DNA of 64,000 nt from positions 682,001 to 746,000 of the forward strand of contig CAWAFH010000018.1 in the NCBI GenBank assembly GCA_963781265.1, in the 5' to 3' direction. The translations under genes were made by a program, and so were the position numbers. The notes beneath the pieces are model-generated. The model was not told the DNA's origin and did not search any database. It saw only the letters and a list, made by a program, of their open reading frames with translations. This DNA is from WHSW01 sp963781265. Lineage in GTDB: Bacteria; Actinomycetota; Thermoleophilia; Solirubrobacterales; 70-9. Shown here piece by piece: positions 1 through 9,100 of the stretch (the stretch's first letter is position 1; each line of letters opens with the position of its first letter).

Positions 1-783
1 ACCTACGCGCCGGCGCGCGCCGGCGCGCGCCGCCTGCTGGCGCCACTGCGGGGGCTCGCCGAACGCGACCGGGTCCGCTTCAGCTCGCATCTCGATCGCG
101 GCTCGCGGGTGCTGGAGGTCGGTGCCGGCGACGGCAAGCTGGTCGCCGCGATGCGCGCCGCCGGGCTCGACGCGCACGGGATCGACCCGTCGCCGGCCGC
201 CTGTGCCGCCGCGGCGGCGATCGGCGCTCCCGTCGATGCGGTCGGGGTCGACGAGGCCGAGCTACCGGCGGCCGGCGAGGATGCGGTGGTCGTGTGGCAC
301 GCGCTCGAGCACTTCGACGATCCCGCCGCGGCGCTCGAGCGGATTCGCGGCTGGGTCCGCGACGACGGCGCCCTGATCGTCGCCGTTCCCAACCTCGGCT
401 CCCTTCAGGCCCGGATCGGCGGCGATCGCTGGTTTCATCAGGACGTGCCGCGTCATCGCACCCACTTCACTCCGGCGGGCGCCGGCGCGCTGCTGGCGCG
501 GACCGGGTTCGAGGTCGAGCGCATCCGGCATCTGCTGGTCGAGCAGAATCCGCTCGGTATGTGGCAGACGCTGCTCAACCGGTTGACGGCGCAGCGCGAC
601 TTCGCCTTCCGGGCGCTCAAGCGCGACCTCGAGCCCACCGGCGAGGGCGAGCGCGCCCGCGACCTCGCCGTGACGGCGATCGCCGGGCCGCTGCTCGCCC
701 CCGTGGCGGTCGCCGTCGAGCTCGCCGCCGGGCTCGCGCGACGCGGCGGCTCGATCGTGGTCCAGGCGCGAGCCGCCCGATGA
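1..783 (+). CDS. SAM-dependent methyltransferase, 5'-truncated by the window edge
   Basis: The frame is open from the first base, so the start lies outside the window; about 260 residues are visible. The class I SAM-binding glycine loop VLEVGAGDGKL is followed by an acidic strand end and by LEHFDDP, which fits the motif IV/post-IV region. The segment VAVPNLGSLQARIGGDRW and the following DVPRHRTHFTP closely match the complete paralogue at 24734-25666. That paralogue carries an N-terminal four-cysteine zinc ribbon, which would be in the missing part here. A hydrophobic C-terminus suggests membrane association. Its stop overlaps the start of the next glycosyltransferase (ATGA), so the two are translationally coupled. 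The likely role is methylation of a glycan or lipid-linked intermediate. The substrate is unknown. Confidence 0.85.
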   Translation, partial: TYAPARAGARRLLAPLRGLAERDRVRFSSHLDRGSRVLEVGAGDGKLVAAMRAAGLDAHGIDPSPAACAAAAAIGAPVDAVGVDEAELPAAGEDAVVVWHALEHFDDPAAALERIRGWVRDDGALIVAVPNLGSLQARIGGDRWFHQDVPRHRTHFTPAGAGALLARTGFEVERIRHLLVEQNPLGMWQTLLNRLTAQRDFAFRALKRDLEPTGEGERARDLAVTAIAGPLLAPVAVAVELAAGLARRGGSIVVQARAAR

Positions 784-2903
784 GCGCGCCCGACGCGTCG
801 GTGATCGTGCCCACGCTCGGCGGTGAGCGGCTCGGGCGCATGCTCGCCTCGGTCGCCTCTCCGGACTACGAGACGATCGTGGTCGACAACGGATCCGCGG
901 GCGCCGTCGCCGCCGCGTGCGGCGGGCTCCCCGGCGTCGAGGTGGTCGAGCTCGACCGCAACCTCGGGTACACGCGGGCGGTCAACCTCGGAGTGCGGCG
1001 AGCGGGCGGCGAGCGGGTCGTGCTGCTCAACGACGACTGCATCTGCGATCCCGGCTTCGTCGACGCGATCACGGCGCCGATCGATCCGGCGGCCGGCGTC
1101 GTGATGGCCGCCGGGGTGATGCGCGACTGGCGCGACCCGTCGCTGATCGACAGCGCCGGGATGGAGCTCGACCGCACCCTGCTGGTGTTCGATTACCTGA
1201 ATGGCGAGCCGCTCTCGCGGCTCGACTCCGGGGTTCCCGACCCGGTGGGCCCGTCGGCCGCCGCAGCGGGGTTCGACCGCGCGACGTTCCTGTCGGTCGG
1301 CGGCTTCGACGAGCGGCTGTTCGCCTACTGGGAGGACGTCGACCTGGTCCTGCGCCTCCGCCGGCTCGGCTTTCGCTGCGCGCTCGCCCCGAACGCCCGC
1401 GGCGACCACGAGCACTCGGCCACGCTCGGTTCGGGCTCGGCGCGCAAGAACTACCTGATGGGCTACGGACGGGGGTATCTGCTGCGCAAGTGGGGGGTGC
1501 TGACGCCGCGCCGGGTGCCGGCGGTGCTCGCGCGCGAGCTCGCGCTCTGCGCCGGACAGGCGGTCCTGGACCGCAACCTCGCCGGGATCCGCGGCCGGGT
1601 TCAGGGCTACCGGGCGACCACCGCGCCGCAGCGCTACCCGGGCGGGCTCGAGCTCGAGCGCGCCTCCGGGGCGATCGAGACGCTCCGTCGGCGGGCCGCG
1701 CGGCGCAGGCGCCTGCGGGCGGCGATCCCGAACGGCGAACTGCGCTCGCTCGCCGTCTTTCACCTCGCGGACACCAGTGGCCCGTCGCGCTCGCTCGAGG
1801 CCGAGCTCGCCTGGCTCGCCGGCGAGGGGACGCTCGACGTGGTCACCCCGGGACCCGGGAACCTGGGCGACGTGCTCGGCGGCCGGGCGCGGATGATCCA
1901 GCTCGACTACGAGGCGCTGACCAAGCCCCCGCCGGGCATCCGCGGCCTCGTCCACGAGCTTCGCCGCCTCTGGCGCGACGTGCGCAGCTTCCGCAGGCTG
2001 ATCCGGGAGCGTCGCCCCGAGCTCGTGCTCTCGGTGACGACCATGCTGCCGGCGGTCCCGATCGCGGCAAAGCTCGAGCGGGTCCCGTCGCTCGTGTACT
2101 GCGGCGAGCTGTTCGATCGCGGCGACCGCGGCGGTCCGGTGCGGGCGCTGGCGAGCCGGGCCCTCGCGGTGCTCACGGCGCGCCTCGCGGCGGTGATCAT
2201 CGCCTGCTCGGAGACCGTGGCCGGCCAGTTCATCGAGGCCTCGGCCGAGATCGAGACCGTCTACCCGCCGGTCGGTCAGCGCTACTCGGAGGGCGACGCG
2301 CAGCCGCTTCGCGACCGCTTCTCGATCCCGCCCGACGCGCCGGTGCTCGCCTCCGTCGGCTACGTCACGCACGGCCGCGGCCAGGACGTCCTCGTGCGGG
2401 CGATGCCGCGGATCCTCGAGGCGCTTCCGGACGCGCGCTTCGTGCTCGCCGGCGATCCGTTCCCACGCCCTCAGGACATCGCCTTCCGCGACGAGCTGAT
2501 CGAGCTGATCGCCGAGCTCGGCCTCGAGGGCTCGGTGATCGTCGCCGGCCACTACGAGCGGGTCGCCGACGTCTACGCGGCCGCCGACGTGATCGTCAAC
2601 CCGGCGCGCTTCAACGAGCCGTTCGGCCGGGTGCCGTTCGAGGCGGCGATCGCCGGTAAGCCCGCTGTGGTCACCAACGTCGGCGCGATCCCCGAGCTGC
2701 TGACGGACGGCCGCTCGGCGCTGATCGCCGAACCCGAGGACGCCGAGGCGCTCGCCGAGGCGGTGATCCGGGTGCTCGCCGACTCCGAGCTCGCGGCGAC
2801 CCTGGTGGCCGGCGCCCGCGAGATCGTCGCCGCGCGGCTCACTCCCGAGCACAGCCTCGCCGGCTTCCGCCGCGCGGTCGAGCTCACCCTCGCGCACGGG
2901 TAA
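780..2903 (+). CDS. bifunctional GT2-GT4 glycosyltransferase fusion
   Basis: This 707-residue protein starts at an ATG overlapping the upstream stop by four bases. Residues 1 to about 230 are a GT-A (family 2) domain with VIVPT, the VVDNGS strand and an NDD acidic motif at about 84-86, then GGFDERLFAYWEDVDL, typical of rhamnosyl/galactofuranosyl-type GT2 enzymes. Residues from about 320 to the end are a GT-B (family 4) domain with the EPFGRVPFEAAIAGKPAV loop and a GAIPELL segment that binds the nucleotide-sugar donor. Two catalytic folds in one chain suggest two consecutive sugar additions to the same acceptor at the cytoplasmic membrane face. Sugars and linkage cannot be read from sequence. 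Confidence 0.9.
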   Translation: MSAPDASVIVPTLGGERLGRMLASVASPDYETIVVDNGSAGAVAAACGGLPGVEVVELDRNLGYTRAVNLGVRRAGGERVVLLNDDCICDPGFVDAITAPIDPAAGVVMAAGVMRDWRDPSLIDSAGMELDRTLLVFDYLNGEPLSRLDSGVPDPVGPSAAAAGFDRATFLSVGGFDERLFAYWEDVDLVLRLRRLGFRCALAPNARGDHEHSATLGSGSARKNYLMGYGRGYLLRKWGVLTPRRVPAVLARELALCAGQAVLDRNLAGIRGRVQGYRATTAPQRYPGGLELERASGAIETLRRRAARRRRLRAAIPNGELRSLAVFHLADTSGPSRSLEAELAWLAGEGTLDVVTPGPGNLGDVLGGRARMIQLDYEALTKPPPGIRGLVHELRRLWRDVRSFRRLIRERRPELVLSVTTMLPAVPIAAKLERVPSLVYCGELFDRGDRGGPVRALASRALAVLTARLAAVIIACSETVAGQFIEASAEIETVYPPVGQRYSEGDAQPLRDRFSIPPDAPVLASVGYVTHGRGQDVLVRAMPRILEALPDARFVLAGDPFPRPQDIAFRDELIELIAELGLEGSVIVAGHYERVADVYAAADVIVNPARFNEPFGRVPFEAAIAGKPAVVTNVGAIPELLTDGRSALIAEPEDAEALAEAVIRVLADSELAATLVAGAREIVAARLTPEHSLAGFRRAVELTLAHG

Positions 2904-2941
2904 GGGGGGTGCCCGCTATCGCTCGCGGCGCGCGCGGGTAG

Positions 2942-4429
2942 CTAGTCCGGGAAGGTCGGGTCGATGGCGGCGACCGCCGCGGGCAGGTCGGCGTCGTCGA
3001 GCGGATCGCCGGCCCGGCGCCGGGCGATCGCGCGCCGCCAGAGCAGGCCGCGCAGCATCCCCGCCTCGGAGCCGCCGCTGTCGTCGTGGCGCAGGCGGCG
3101 CAGCTGGCGCCCGGTGAGCCAGGCGAGCGCGGTGGTCGAGCGGTCGAGGCCGAGCGCAAGCGAGAGCGCGCGGCGGCGGCGGCGGTCGAGCGCCGGGCCG
3201 AAGCGCTCGCGCAGGGCGACCGCGGTCAGCGCCATGCGGCAGTACTCGGCGAAGTAGATCCGCCGCCACTCGCCGCGCAGCCGTCCGCGCTCGCGGCCGC
3301 GCAGCGCGATCAGCCGCCGCAGGGGCCCGCCCTCCGGCGGCCGGTTGGCGCCGGCGTGCCCGATCACCGCGCTCGGGTGCTGGACGTAGTCGTAAAGCGG
3401 ACGGTCGACGTAGGCGATCGGCCCGTGGGCCGCGGCGACCAGCGCGAGCCAGTGGTCGTGGTACAGGTTGCCGATCCGCGGCGGCAGCGGCAGCGCCCGG
3501 TCGAGCAGCCGGCGGCGAAACAGCGACGCCGCGCCGGTCACCGAGTTGCCGAGCAGCAGCGAGGCGAAGTTGTCGTGGTTGGGGCGCCGGGTCGTCCAGT
3601 AGGTGTCCGAGAGCACGGTCCCGTCGGGCCGGGTGAGGCGCATGTCGCTGAACGCGAGCTCGGCGTCTCCGAGCGCGCCGATCAGCGTGGCCAGCTTCTC
3701 CGGGCGCCAGCGATCGTCCTGGTCGGCGAGCGCGACGTAGCCGGCTCCGGGCGGGGCCAGGCCGAGCGCGCGGGCGAAGTTCTCGTAGGCGCCCAGGCGC
3801 GCCGGGGCGCGGGAGAGATGAAAGCGGGGGTCGGCGCCGGCGAGGCGCTCGAGGGCCGCGAACGCCTCCGGGCCCGAGCCGTCGTCGGAGATCACGCAGA
3901 TCCAGTCCTCGTGGGTCTGGGCGCGCAGTGAGTCGAGCTGGCGCTCGAGCAGGTCGGCGGCCGGCTCGAAGGTCGCCATGCAGATCGCGACCGTGTGCGG
4001 TCCGACCTGCGGCGCGCCGGCCGGGGTGGGCGCGGGCGCGGGCGCGGCGCGGATCGCGGCGAGGGTGAGAGCAGCCCGCTGACCGCCGCGCCCGACCACG
4101 CGAAGGCCGAGCTCGAGCGCCCCGGTGAACTCCGGCACCGGGACGATGCCCCAGAAGATCGCCCGGTCGCCGCCACGCAGGCCGGGCCGCTCGGCGGCCA
4201 GGCCGGGCGACGGCATCCGCCAAGCCATCGGCTCGACCGCGGTCCCGCCCGCGGTCAGCTCGAGCGCCGCGATCTCGCCGGCCTCGTGCGCGACCGCGCC
4301 GTGCACGAACAGAGCCCCGGCGCCCGGGCCGAGCTCGGCGGGCGCCGGGCTGCGCAACCAGGCGGCGAAACCGCCCTCGGTGGCCACCGGTTCTTCCCAG
4401 CGCGGGGCGGGCTCGCGAGCGGGCGTCAT
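2942..4429 (-). CDS. GT2 family glycosyltransferase with N-terminal extension
   Basis: This 495-residue protein starts with ATG at 4429. About 140 residues precede the catalytic domain and have a beta-rich, non-catalytic look. The GT2 domain begins at TVAICMATFEP, with the VISDDGSG donor strand and the ADQDD metal-binding motif. This resembles rhamnosyltransferase-like GT2 proteins. The C-terminal 150 residues are Arg-rich and probably lie along the membrane. The gene converges on the preceding GT2-GT4 fusion with a 38-base gap and diverges from the GT-C-like gene at 4495. The shared locus implies glycan assembly; donor and acceptor are unknown. Confidence 0.88.
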   Translation of the reverse strand: MTPAREPAPRWEEPVATEGGFAAWLRSPAPAELGPGAGALFVHGAVAHEAGEIAALELTAGGTAVEPMAWRMPSPGLAAERPGLRGGDRAIFWGIVPVPEFTGALELGLRVVGRGGQRAALTLAAIRAAPAPAPTPAGAPQVGPHTVAICMATFEPAADLLERQLDSLRAQTHEDWICVISDDGSGPEAFAALERLAGADPRFHLSRAPARLGAYENFARALGLAPPGAGYVALADQDDRWRPEKLATLIGALGDAELAFSDMRLTRPDGTVLSDTYWTTRRPNHDNFASLLLGNSVTGAASLFRRRLLDRALPLPPRIGNLYHDHWLALVAAAHGPIAYVDRPLYDYVQHPSAVIGHAGANRPPEGGPLRRLIALRGRERGRLRGEWRRIYFAEYCRMALTAVALRERFGPALDRRRRRALSLALGLDRSTTALAWLTGRQLRRLRHDDSGGSEAGMLRGLLWRRAIARRRAGDPLDDADLPAAVAAIDPTFPD

Positions 4430-4494
4430 CGGGCTCGCCAGCGTAAGCCTTCGCTATACATCGGCGCCTGCTGGCACGGCTGGACAGCCCCTGG

Positions 4495-6345
4495 GTGACC
4501 GGCCTGTTCGGGGTCGTCGTCGCGCTGCTCACGTGGGACTACGTCCAGATCATTCCGGCGGCCGGCCTGGACGCCTCCTGGATCCTCGGCCTCAACCTGG
4601 CCGCCGACGCCGGTCTCGATCACGGCACCCAGTTCGCGTTCACCTACGGTCCGCTCGGCTTTCTCGAGCAGCCGATGGTCGTCGACGGACTGCAGGCCAC
4701 CCTGGGTGCCGTTTACCTGTTCGGCCTGCGCGCGGCGCTCGCCTCGAGCCTGCTCTGGGCGGCTCGGCGCAGCTTCGGCTGGCCCGCCGCCGCGGCGATC
4801 GCGCTCGTCGTCGCCGCCATCGTGCCCCGGACGGTGGGCTCGGTGCCGCTCGCCCTCACGATCCTCTGGTGCCTGATCGCGCTGCAGCGCGAGGCGCCCG
4901 CCTGGACCGCCCGAGCGCTGATCTACGGCGGCGGCGCCCTGGCGGCGCTCGAGGCGATGGTCAAGCTCAACGTCGGCGTGACGGTGCTCGCGATGGTGCT
5001 GATCGCGACCCTCGCCCTCGAAGGCCCACGGCTGCGCAACCTCGGCCGGCTCGCGGCCACGTTCGCGGGGAGCTTCGCGATCCTCTGGCTCGCCGCCGGC
5101 CAGGGGATCGGCAACCTCGACGACTACGTCAGCACGTCGGTCGAGATCATCTCCGGCTACCAGCGGGCGATGCAGATCGAGAACGGGGCGGTCGGCTGGG
5201 ATTGGGCCGCGGCCCTGCTGGTCGTCGCGGCGACGGTGGCCGCGGCCGTCGCGACGAGCGCCAGGGAGCGGGGCGCCGCGCGGATCGCGATTCCCGCCCT
5301 GGTCGCGGTGCTCTCGTTCTCGCTGCTCAAGTACGGCTTCGTGCGCCACGACGCCGGCCACGTCGCGGCCCTGTTCGGGGTGCTGGCGGTCGTCTGGCTG
5401 GCGCCGCGGTGGCGCGGGGCGGGGAGGGCGGTCGCGGTGGGCGCCCTCGTCGTGATCGCGATCCTCTACTTCCCGGCCGCCGACGAGAGCCTCGAGACCA
5501 CCTTCGAGCCGCGGCTCGCGGTCGAGCAGCTCGGGGACCTCCTCGTCCCCGGCGAGCGCGACGACGCCGCCGACTCCGCGCGCGCCGCGATGGCCGCCGC
5601 CTACGCCGTCGACCCGCGCATCCTCGAGCGGATCGGCGACCAGCCGGTCGATGCCCGCCCGTGGGAGATCGGCCTCATCTGGGCCTACGGGCTCAACTGG
5701 GACCCGCTCCCCGTGATCCAGGACTACTCGGCCTACACCCCCGAGCTCGACGAGCTGAACGCCGACGCGCTCGCCGACCCGGCCGGCCCGCGCTTCGTCC
5801 TGCGCCACCTCGGCTACGACAACAGCTCGCTGGTCGGGATCGACGGCCGCCTGACCACGTTCGACTCGCCCCGCGAGGCGCGCACGCTGCTCTGTCGGTT
5901 CCGGCCGGTGCTGACCACTCCGACCAATCAGCTGCTGGAGCGCGGCGACGCCGACCGCTGCGGGCCCGAGCGCCCGCTCCAGGAGGTCGAGGCGGAGTAC
6001 GGCGAGGTGCTGACGGTCCCGCGCGGCCGACCGGGCGAGGCCGTGTTCGCTCGGATCGAGGGGGCCGGGGGGGAGGGGATCGAGCGCCTGCGAACGTTCG
6101 CCTACCGGGAGGCATTGCGCTCGGTGGCGCTCGGGCCGACCGCGACCCGCTTTCAGACCGCGACCGCGCCGGACGGGATCCTGCTCACCGCCCCTCCGGA
6201 CCTCGACCTCCCGAAGCCGTTCGCGCTCGCGCTCAACCAGCCGACGATCGCGATCGACTCCGAGGGCGGGTTCGCGACCTCGGACGGGCCGCTGCGGGTC
6301 GAGTTCTACGCCGTCCCGATCGGGCCGAGGCGAGCGGGCCGGTGA
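4495..6345 (+). CDS. polytopic GT-C-like membrane protein, family A copy 1
   Basis: About 616 residues, with a hydrophobic N-terminal two thirds (roughly nine membrane segments) and a soluble C-terminal domain of about 230 residues. After the first membrane segment comes DASWILGLNLAADAG, then FAFTYGPLGFLEQPMVVDG, both shared with the next gene. The membrane topology with an acidic residue in the first outer loop resembles GT-C enzymes that use polyprenyl-phosphate sugars, but no exact family is recognised. GTG at 4495 is used here, yet homology with copy 2 continues upstream (LARLDSPWVTG), so the true start may be a CTG or other codon near 4468. The stop overlaps the next gene by GTGA. A 190-bp tract is identical to copy 2. 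Confidence 0.85.
   Translation: MTGLFGVVVALLTWDYVQIIPAAGLDASWILGLNLAADAGLDHGTQFAFTYGPLGFLEQPMVVDGLQATLGAVYLFGLRAALASSLLWAARRSFGWPAAAAIALVVAAIVPRTVGSVPLALTILWCLIALQREAPAWTARALIYGGGALAALEAMVKLNVGVTVLAMVLIATLALEGPRLRNLGRLAATFAGSFAILWLAAGQGIGNLDDYVSTSVEIISGYQRAMQIENGAVGWDWAAALLVVAATVAAAVATSARERGAARIAIPALVAVLSFSLLKYGFVRHDAGHVAALFGVLAVVWLAPRWRGAGRAVAVGALVVIAILYFPAADESLETTFEPRLAVEQLGDLLVPGERDDAADSARAAMAAAYAVDPRILERIGDQPVDARPWEIGLIWAYGLNWDPLPVIQDYSAYTPELDELNADALADPAGPRFVLRHLGYDNSSLVGIDGRLTTFDSPREARTLLCRFRPVLTTPTNQLLERGDADRCGPERPLQEVEAEYGEVLTVPRGRPGEAVFARIEGAGGEGIERLRTFAYREALRSVALGPTATRFQTATAPDGILLTAPPDLDLPKPFALALNQPTIAIDSEGGFATSDGPLRVEFYAVPIGPRRAGR
5538..5727 (+). repeat. 190-bp tract identical to 7409-7598
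   Basis: Read base by base, this stretch inside family A copy 1 is identical to 7409-7598 in copy 2 at an offset of 1871 bases. Flanking codons differ on both sides. It encodes the start of the soluble C-terminal domain, including IGLIWAYGLNWDPLPVIQDY. Confidence 0.93.
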
Positions 6346-8213
6346 GCCGCTCGCGCCTCGACGGTCCGTGGGCGACCGCCGCCTTCGGGCTCGTGGTCGC
6401 CCTGCTCAGCTGGCATTACGTCCAGATCACGCCGGTCCCGGGCCTCGACGGCTCCTGGATCCTGGCGTTGAACCTGTCGGCCGCGGCGGGTGCCGACCAC
6501 GGGACCGAGTTCATCTTCACCTACGGTCCGCTCGGCTTCCTCGAGCAGCCGATGGTGGTCGATGGCCTGCTCGCGACGCTCGGCGCGATCTATCTGCTGG
6601 CGATCCGAGCCGCGTTCGCCGCCAGCCTGCTGTGGGTGGCGCGGCGCAGCTTCAGCTGGCCGATCGCCGCGGCGCTGGCGCTGGTCGTGGCGACGATCGC
6701 CCCCTCCGCGATCGTCCCGCAGGCGCTCGCGGCGATCTGGTGTCTGGTCGCGCTCGGCGACGAGGCTCCCGGCTGGACGCGGCGGCTGGTGCTGATCGGC
6801 GGGCCGCTGCTCGCGGCGCTCGAGCTGCTGGTCAAGATCAACGTCGGGCTCACCGTTGCGGCGATCGTCGCGATCGCGGTGGTCGCGCTCCCCGGGGCCC
6901 GGGGGCGCCAGGCGGCGACCGCGCTCGGAGTCTTCGTCGGCGCGGTTGCCGTCCTCTGGCTGGTGGCCGGGCAGGGGCTCGCGAACTTCGACGACTACCT
7001 GCGCTCATCGCGGGAGGTGGTCGCGGGCTACTCGGAGAACTCCCAGGCCGAGGCCGGGGTGGTCGGCTGGGACTGGGCCGCGGCGCTGCTGGTCGGGCTC
7101 GCCTCGATCGCCGCCGCGATCGTCGCCGGCGCGCGCCTGCGGACGGCGCAGCGGATCGCGATCGTGGCGATCGTCGCGGTGCTCGCGTTCGCGCTCGAGA
7201 AGTACGGCTTCGTTCGCCACGACGCAGGCCACGTCGGAGCCTTCTTCGGCTGCCTCGCGGTCGTCTGGCTGGCGCTCGTCTGGCGCGACCGGCAGCGATG
7301 GGTCGCGGCGGCCGCGGTCGCGGTGATCGCCATCTGCTACTTCGTGACCACCGGTGAGCGCCCCGCCGACTCGCTCAGCCTCGATCGCGGCGCCGACCAG
7401 CTGCGGACCCTCCTCGTCCCCGGCGAGCGCGACGACGCCGCCGACTCCGCGCGCGCCGCGATGGCCGCCGCCTACGCCGTCGACCCGCGCATCCTCGAGC
7501 GGATCGGCGACCAGCCGGTCGATGCCCGCCCGTGGGAGATCGGCCTCATCTGGGCCTACGGGCTCAACTGGGACCCGCTCCCCGTGATCCAGGACTACGC
7601 CGCCTACACGCCGGAGCTCGACCGCGCCAACGCCGAGGCGCTCGCGTCCGCGGACGGGCCGCGCTTCGTCCTTCGCCACTACGGCTTCGGCAGCCCGTCG
7701 GTCGGCGCCGAGGGCCGCTACATCAACTTCGACTCGCCCCAGGCGGCGCGACAGCTCTTCTGCCGCTTCGACGCCGTGATCACCGCCGGCCAGTATCAGC
7801 TGCTGGAGCGGATCGGGGCCGACCGCTGCGGGCCCGAGCGCCCGCTGGAGACGGTCGAGGCGGACTACGGAGAGCCGGTCGCGGTGCCGCGCGGCGGGCC
7901 CCGCGACGCGGTCTTCGCGCGGATCTACGGCGCGGACCCCGCCGGGATCGAGCGCCTGCGCACCCTGCTCTACCGGTCGTCGATCCGGCGCGTGGGGCTC
8001 GGTTCGGCGCGGGCGCGCTTCGCGGCCTCGAACGCCTCGGGTGGCCTGCTGATCAGCGCCCCGCGGGCGCTGGACTACCCGCGGCCGTTCAACCTCGCGC
8101 CCGACGTCCGCTCGATCTCGGTCGACTCCGAGCGGGGGTTCGCGACCACCACCCCGACCCTGAGCTACGAGTTCTTCGCCGTCCCCGTAAACATGGGTGG
8201 CGAACCGAAGTGA
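6342..8213 (+). CDS. polytopic GT-C-like membrane protein, family A copy 2
   Basis: This 623-residue tandem paralogue of the preceding gene starts at GTG 6342, which overlaps the upstream stop (GTGA). It shares the same layout: a first membrane segment, DGSWILALNLSAAAG, the FTYGPLGFLEQPMVVDG motif, repeated hydrophobic segments, and a soluble C-terminal domain ending in a beta-rich region (FATTTPTLSYEFFAVP). The paralogues are clearly diverged except for the identical tract starting at 7409. Likely a membrane glycosyltransferase or glycan-modifying enzyme acting outside the membrane, but no defined family is recognised. It is coupled to the downstream GT2 gene by a second GTGA overlap. Confidence 0.87.
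   Translation: MSRSRLDGPWATAAFGLVVALLSWHYVQITPVPGLDGSWILALNLSAAAGADHGTEFIFTYGPLGFLEQPMVVDGLLATLGAIYLLAIRAAFAASLLWVARRSFSWPIAAALALVVATIAPSAIVPQALAAIWCLVALGDEAPGWTRRLVLIGGPLLAALELLVKINVGLTVAAIVAIAVVALPGARGRQAATALGVFVGAVAVLWLVAGQGLANFDDYLRSSREVVAGYSENSQAEAGVVGWDWAAALLVGLASIAAAIVAGARLRTAQRIAIVAIVAVLAFALEKYGFVRHDAGHVGAFFGCLAVVWLALVWRDRQRWVAAAAVAVIAICYFVTTGERPADSLSLDRGADQLRTLLVPGERDDAADSARAAMAAAYAVDPRILERIGDQPVDARPWEIGLIWAYGLNWDPLPVIQDYAAYTPELDRANAEALASADGPRFVLRHYGFGSPSVGAEGRYINFDSPQAARQLFCRFDAVITAGQYQLLERIGADRCGPERPLETVEADYGEPVAVPRGGPRDAVFARIYGADPAGIERLRTLLYRSSIRRVGLGSARARFAASNASGGLLISAPRALDYPRPFNLAPDVRSISVDSERGFATTTPTLSYEFFAVPVNMGGEPK
7409..7598 (+). repeat. 190-bp tract identical to 5538-5727
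   Basis: Second copy of the perfectly identical stretch shared by the tandem family A membrane protein genes, in the same reading frame and the same protein position. Confidence 0.93.
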
Positions 8214-9100
8214 TCCTGTACGGCTGCGCAGTCACCGACGGCGAGGTCTTCGCCCGTTTCGCCGAGCCCGGCATTCGCCGCGCGCTGGCCGGCGATCCGG
8301 CGGGCGAGCTCCTGGCCCAGCCGAGCGCCGGCTCGATCGCGCGCAACTACAACCTGCTCTGCGACCGGGCGGCCGAGCGCGACGACCTCGAGGCGCTGGT
8401 GCTCGTGCACCAGGACGTCGAGATCGTGGCCGGCGACTTCGCCGCGAAGCTGCGCGAGGCGCTCACCGACCCGGAGGTCGCGGTCGCCGGCTGCGCCGGG
8501 GCGATCGGCGTTCGCAGCCTCGCCTGGTGGGAGGGCTCGGTGACCTGGGCCTCGCTGACGCAGCGCTACGAGGAGTTCGGCGGCGGCGGCGAGATCCCGG
8601 GGATCTCGTGGAACGGCGGCGACCGCCGCGCCTACGTCGGCACCGGCGAGGTCGACGCGATCGACGGTTGCCTGATCGTCCTCTCCGCCTGGGCGGTTCG
8701 CAGCCTGCGCTTCGACGAGGCGCTGGCCGGGCGCCACGGCTACGACGTCGACATCTGCATGCAGGCCGCGGCGGCCGGGCGCAAGGTGGTGACCGCCGAC
8801 CTGCGGGTCGTCCACCACCACTCGCTCGACCTGCTGCCCGACCAGGAGGAGTGGGTCCAGGCCCACGTCGAGCTGGCCGAGAAGTGGGCCGAGCGGCTCG
8901 ACGCCGGCGCCGATCAGGACTGGCGCCGACGCGCCCGGCGCGCCGAGGCCGAGGCGGCCGCGGCCCGGCTGCGGATGGGCGCCGCGGAGCTGCAGCGAAA
9001 CGACGCCCGCGGCAAGCTGATGGACACCTGGAGAAGCTCGAGCTGGACCTGGACCGAGCCGCTGCGCCGGCTCGGCGCCCGGATCAGGAAGCCTCGCTAG
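8210..9100 (+). CDS. GT2-like glycosyltransferase (Glyco_tranf_2_5 type)
   Basis: 296 residues from a GTG that overlaps the upstream stop. The N-terminus VILYGCAVTDGEVFARFAEP is followed by LVLVHQDVEI and then a central VDAIDGCLIVLSAWAVRSL stretch. This pattern fits the small GT2-like family with a VHQDV acidic motif. The C-terminal 60 residues form a charged helix (WRRRARRAEAEAAAARLRM), probably a coiled coil or membrane-surface anchor, ending with a basic WTEPLRRLGARIRKPR tail like those of other GT2 proteins in this locus. It is the third gene of a coupled run (4495, 6342, 8210). The 3' end overlaps the convergent gene at 9084 by 17 bases. Confidence 0.85.
   Translation: MILYGCAVTDGEVFARFAEPGIRRALAGDPAGELLAQPSAGSIARNYNLLCDRAAERDDLEALVLVHQDVEIVAGDFAAKLREALTDPEVAVAGCAGAIGVRSLAWWEGSVTWASLTQRYEEFGGGGEIPGISWNGGDRRAYVGTGEVDAIDGCLIVLSAWAVRSLRFDEALAGRHGYDVDICMQAAAAGRKVVTADLRVVHHHSLDLLPDQEEWVQAHVELAEKWAERLDAGADQDWRRRARRAEAEAAAARLRMGAAELQRNDARGKLMDTWRSSSWTWTEPLRRLGARIRKPR

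Noticed and set aside
453..2897. Long open frame on the minus strand across the GT2-GT4 gene
   Set aside because: High GC with biased third positions keeps antisense frames open; the translation is rich in Arg, Asp and Glu without motifs, while the plus strand has clear catalytic domains.
4125..8213. Apparent 1362-residue open frame joining the GT2 gene antisense region with both family A genes
   Set aside because: Only the part from GTG 6342 resembles protein; upstream it is a shadow of the first family A gene.
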